Source of the DNA: Candidatus Hodarchaeota archaeon
GTDB lineage: Archaea; Asgardarchaeota; Heimdallarchaeia; Hodarchaeales; YT1-057
Length of the DNA: 8,959 nucleotides
Reading direction: 5' to 3'
Assembly: GCA_016839955.1 (NCBI GenBank)
Contig: JAEOTI010000770.1
Span: 1-8,959, forward strand
The notes beneath the pieces were generated by a model. It did no database searches, was not told where the DNA came from, and saw only the letters and a program-made list of their open reading frames with translations. Both the position numbers and the translations under genes were made by a program. Positions 6,740-8,959 of the stretch are shown in pieces (the stretch's first letter is position 1; every line of letters starts with the position of its first letter).

Positions 6740-8261
6740 AATATTTCACTTGATTTAATTCTTTCAATAATAAGTAAATCGGAATAAAATTATACACCCC
6801 CTGAGCTACTATGACACTTGCACTTACATTCTCACTCTTTGAAATTGAAATTTTCAGAGAAGAATAGAAACGATTCAGAAGGCGTTTGAAATTAATAGAA
6901 CCTCCAGTCATTAATAGCCAGATAAATTGTAGATAAGCATCTCGATCAAAAGTGGTTCTTCCAGCCCCAGTTGTAAATAATTTCCTTAAATTATAAAATG
7001 AAAACCCTAGAGGGTATTTATCAGGTTTTGTTCCAAAAATTTTAGGATTACTTTCGAATGAATCAGTGTTTCTAATTGCTTTAGCAATTATATTTATTCT
7101 ACTGGGTAAAATATCTGCAATTTCAAGTAGGATGTTAAAAACTGAATTCCCTGGGCCTACTAGTTCATAAAAAAGAAAAGTAAAGAGTAATTGATCTTTT
7201 TTATTTCTAAGGATTGAGAAAATTAGATTTTCATCACTTGCTAGAGCTTGGAATGATTTTCTGCTTTCAAGATTTTCTCTTTCATCTTTAAAAGCGATAA
7301 AAAATTGTTTTAAACTCTTAATATCAGCTAATGGTTTTGGGATAAGCAAGTATCGAATCCCTCCTAAAATGAAATTTAAGTTTTGATCAATGTAATTCTT
7401 TCCTATTGCAAGATAAAGACTGCAACTTTCACATAGAGGAAAATTTTTATCCATTTTCTTAGCATCGAAACCACCAGCAACATATCCGCTTTTATCTGCT
7501 GTATAAAAGCTATAAGGTGACGCGTGTCCCGATAAAAGACCAGATTTTTTATGACAGATACTACAAACTTCAGCTCCACCCTTGTTCCAACTTTGGTCGA
7601 ATTTATTCATGGTAACGATAAATTTTTCTTTAAAGAAACTGAGAAAATCAGGATGTTCTTTTGGAAATTTATTATCGATAGTTATTGTAACAATAATATT
7701 GAAATTTGTCTTATCCTGTGATATTTGCAAACATCGATCAACTAAATGATCAGTAATGGATTCTTTATGGGATTGTAGTAATTCATAAACCTCGTCAAAT
7801 GAAGAAATTCTTTTCTTGGCAGCATTAAAAAATTTTAGGATATTCTTATAATATTTCAGAACCCCGCCTCGAATTTTGTCTTCAGGGGTTGATCCCTTCT
7901 TTTCAGGATAAACTTTGATTGTGGGGGTACTATATGCACCTCCACTAGCAGGAAAGGCAATTATCTTTTCATCAAATTCTTCATCATACTGAAAAGAATC
8001 AATTCCTTGAAATTCGAGACGTGCGGAAGATTCTTTAGATGCAAGTTTAACAACTAATAAACGAGGAAAATCGATAGGACCAGTTCCTTTGATGGATCTC
8101 TCTGTGAAATTATCAAGGTCAAAAGGTTTTATAGATATAAATTTTAACAGTTCTTTAAATCCCAAATTCTTTAATCTATCATTATCTGTCTGGTTACTGA
8201 TGTCCAGTCCTATTTCCTGAGCTACATAAACCTTCCCAATATTATATATGGCCTCCATCAC
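6738..8261 (-). CDS. cas8b: Cas8b large subunit (Csh1/TM1802-like), short form without its C-terminal domain
   Basis: This 507-residue protein is the Cascade large subunit, which in the family recognises the PAM and binds Cas3. The features seen are MEAIYNIGKVYVAQE at the N terminus, a predicted zinc finger with C233 and C236 (CSICHKKSG) and C277 and C280 (CESC), between them the SFYTADKSGYVAGG stretch, and after it LYLAIGKNYIDQNLNFILGG. These match the TM1802/Csh1 family. That family commonly exceeds 600 residues; the missing end is encoded by the next gene. Two starts are possible: GTG at 8261, nine bases from AAGGAGGA, or ATG at 8258, twelve bases from it. I take GTG on spacing, but ATG is equally usable and the products differ by one residue. 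The start region is duplicated upstream. Confidence 0.9.
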   Translation of the reverse strand: MMEAIYNIGKVYVAQEIGLDISNQTDNDRLKNLGFKELLKFISIKPFDLDNFTERSIKGTGPIDFPRLLVVKLASKESSARLEFQGIDSFQYDEEFDEKIIAFPASGGAYSTPTIKVYPEKKGSTPEDKIRGGVLKYYKNILKFFNAAKKRISSFDEVYELLQSHKESITDHLVDRCLQISQDKTNFNIIVTITIDNKFPKEHPDFLSFFKEKFIVTMNKFDQSWNKGGAEVCSICHKKSGLLSGHASPYSFYTADKSGYVAGGFDAKKMDKNFPLCESCSLYLAIGKNYIDQNLNFILGGIRYLLIPKPLADIKSLKQFFIAFKDERENLESRKSFQALASDENLIFSILRNKKDQLLFTFLFYELVGPGNSVFNILLEIADILPSRINIIAKAIRNTDSFESNPKIFGTKPDKYPLGFSFYNLRKLFTTGAGRTTFDRDAYLQFIWLLMTGGSINFKRLLNRFYSSLKISISKSENVSASVIVAQGVYNFIPIYLLLKELNQVKY

Positions 8262-8437
8262 CGCTAATTTTCCTCCTTATCAAAACCTTTATGAGAATCT
8301 TAATATCGTTCATATTCATCAGATTCCCTGAGCTACATAAACCTTCCCAATATTATATATGGCCTCCCTCACCGCTAATTTTCCTCCTTATTAAAACCTT
8401 TATGAGAATCTTAATATCGTTCATATTCAACAGATTT
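8216..8437. repeat. Two-copy 111-bp tandem direct repeat over the cas8 start region
   Basis: Copy 1 (8216-8326) and copy 2 (8327-8437) align without gaps and differ at four positions (8257/8368 A to C, 8281/8392 C to T, 8319/8430 T to A, 8326/8437 C to T). Each copy carries, on the minus strand, about 65 bases of leader, the AAGGAGGA ribosome binding site (8271-8278 and 8382-8389), the GTG start and the first 14 codons of cas8. Copy 1 runs on into the real gene. The four differences argue against a simple assembly duplicate and suggest a duplication with some age. Confidence 0.95.
8319..8372 (-). pseudogene. 17-codon truncated copy of the cas8 start (possible leader mini-cistron)
   Basis: In the outer repeat copy the same ribosome binding site and GTG start a frame that reads as cas8 codons 1 and 3-15 (VREAIYNIGKVYVAQ). 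It crosses the repeat junction, adds two residues (GI) and stops at TGA 8319-8321. The ATG used as codon 2 in the real gene is AGG here. With AAGGAGGA nine bases upstream this mini-cistron should be translatable, and it ends about 58 bases before the cas8 start. It may be a harmless scar, or it may act as a leader or a decoy for ribosomes. No function is shown. Confidence 0.55.
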
Positions 8438-8482
8438 CCGCTCTGATTTAGTTTCTTTAGATTTAAATTTTGATGTATTCAA

Positions 8483-8491
8483 TTTTATAAA
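8483..8491 (-). promoter_or_regulatory. Possible TATA box for the cas operon
   Basis: The minus strand reads TTTATAAAA inside GGTTTATTTATAAAATTG, an archaeal TATA-like box. Transcription would begin about 25 bases downstream, near 8460, giving a leader of roughly 200 nucleotides that contains the mini-cistron. Background AT content is high and no BRE can be confirmed, so this is tentative. The upstream promoter near 8856 is an alternative. Confidence 0.3.
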
Positions 8492-8498
8492 TAAACCA

Positions 8499-8660
8499 TT
8501 ATGTACATACCTTAAAAATGTCATATACTTTGAAAATACCCCATTTTTGAAAAAGTAATTGTATTAATGCGTCAAAGAAGTTGTTCTTAGTATTTGTCTC
8601 TGAATCAGTTCCCGATTCATCTAGAGCTTTTAACAATTGCATATTTTTAAATTTGTACAC
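8499..8660 (-). CDS. Small hypothetical protein, 53 codons from GTG
   Basis: This frame encodes about 53 residues: a basic start (VYKFKN), an acidic polar middle (LDESGTDSETNTKNN) and a hydrophobic aromatic end (FFDALIQLLFQKWGIFKVYDIF). A GTG at 8660 has AGGA nine bases upstream, inside the end of the preceding small ORF. An internal ATG at 8642 would give 47 residues but has no ribosome binding site. I recognise no family. It sits on the same strand as the cas operon, where cas6 often lies in type I-B operons, but it shows no Cas6 feature such as the glycine-rich C-terminal loop. It may be a remnant or chance. Confidence 0.3.
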   Translation of the reverse strand: MYKFKNMQLLKALDESGTDSETNTKNNFFDALIQLLFQKWGIFKVYDIFKVCT

Positions 8661-8666
8661 TGAATG

Positions 8667-8792
8667 TTATCCTATTTTAGATGATCCAATTATTTCTCTA
8701 ATAACTGGATTATTAATCCTTATTCTTATAGATTGAGGAATTTCTTTTTCTATGTTTTCTTGCTGGATTTCAAGATGATTTTGTCTGTACAT
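8667..8792 (-). CDS. Small hypothetical protein, 41 codons
   Basis: An ATG at 8792 opens a 41-residue highly charged product: MYRQNHLEIQQENIEKEIPQ followed by a basic strand-like RIRINNPVIREIIGSSKIG. The ribosome binding site is weak. The context is in its favour: a TATA-like tract and a palindrome lie 40-75 bases upstream at the spacing expected for an archaeal promoter, and the next small ORF begins six bases after its stop. The family is unknown. It could be a short regulator, or the tail of a decayed gene. Confidence 0.3.
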   Translation of the reverse strand: MYRQNHLEIQQENIEKEIPQSIRIRINNPVIREIIGSSKIG

Positions 8793-8831
8793 TTCTTTCA
8801 ATTTATTAGTATTATAACGCGTATATTAACC

Positions 8832-8853
8832 TTTCGGAAATATATTTCCGAAA
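8832..8853. promoter_or_regulatory. Perfect 22-bp palindrome, candidate operator
   Basis: The half-site TTTCGGAAATA is followed directly by its exact reverse complement, giving a perfect 22-bp palindrome. For minus-strand transcription from the TATA-like tract at 8856-8867 it would cover the expected start point about 25 bases downstream, a classic position for a dimeric repressor. It could also serve a plus-strand promoter reading out of the window. I see no second copy in the window. Confidence 0.5.
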
Positions 8854-8855
8854 AC

Positions 8856-8867
8856 CATATATATATG
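8856..8867. promoter_or_regulatory. TATA-like tract CATATATATATG
   Basis: This is a 12-bp palindromic alternating AT tract two bases from the 22-bp palindrome. Being symmetric, it could act as a TATA box in either direction: leftward toward the small ORFs and the cas operon, or rightward toward a gene outside the window. The call rests only on sequence appearance and spacing. Confidence 0.35.
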
Positions 8868-8959
8868 TTTTAATGACACTAAATTATATAGATGTGTCAA
8901 CAGTGATACTGGAGAAACAAAGGCCTATCTTAATTTTACAATCGTTATTTAAAACTACC

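Noticed and set aside
8438..8800. A cas6 remnant upstream of cas8
   Set aside because: Neither small ORF shows the glycine-rich loop near the C terminus or a RAMP strand pattern, so position alone does not support it.

Overview
The window is AT-rich DNA, most likely from an archaeon. The evidence is an archaeal/XPB-type helicase tail on the left, TATA-like boxes in place of bacterial -35/-10 pairs, strong GGAGG-type ribosome binding sites, and a two-part zinc-finger/pRiA4b-ORF3-like protein. A low-GC lineage, possibly Asgard, would fit, but nothing here fixes the taxon.

Main content (1875-8261, all minus strand): a five-gene type I-B CRISPR-Cas interference operon, transcribed right to left as cas8b (Csh1/TM1802-like, 507 aa), a separate small-subunit gene (149 aa, cas11-like), cas7 (Csh2-like, 324 aa), cas5 (268 aa) and cas3 (HD nuclease plus helicase, 864 aa). 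Gaps are 13, 29 and 11 bp, and cas5 and cas3 overlap by 17 bp, so this reads as one transcription unit. By family knowledge Cas8b, Cas11, Cas7 and Cas5 form Cascade around a crRNA, and Cas3 is the recruited helicase-nuclease. No cas6, cas4, cas1, cas2 or CRISPR array is visible, so crRNA processing and spacer acquisition must be supplied from elsewhere, or have been lost.

The most unusual part is the operon head (8216-8437). A 111-bp tandem duplication copies the cas8 ribosome binding site, start and first codons. The outer copy lost its ATG, kept an in-frame GTG, and ends after 17 codons, so a mini-cistron precedes the real cas8. Further upstream are two tiny minus-strand ORFs (8499-8792) and a perfect 22-bp palindrome beside a TATA-like tract (8832-8867), which looks like an operator/promoter.

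Left flank (1-1874) is a decay zone: a frameshifted C-terminal remnant of an XPB-type helicase (plus strand, to 735), an ATG-less 70-codon open frame (757-969, minus), and a zinc-finger/pRiA4b-ORF3-like gene (1010-1698, minus) split by a frameshift. The contrast is sharp: five intact cas genes next to at least two broken ones.
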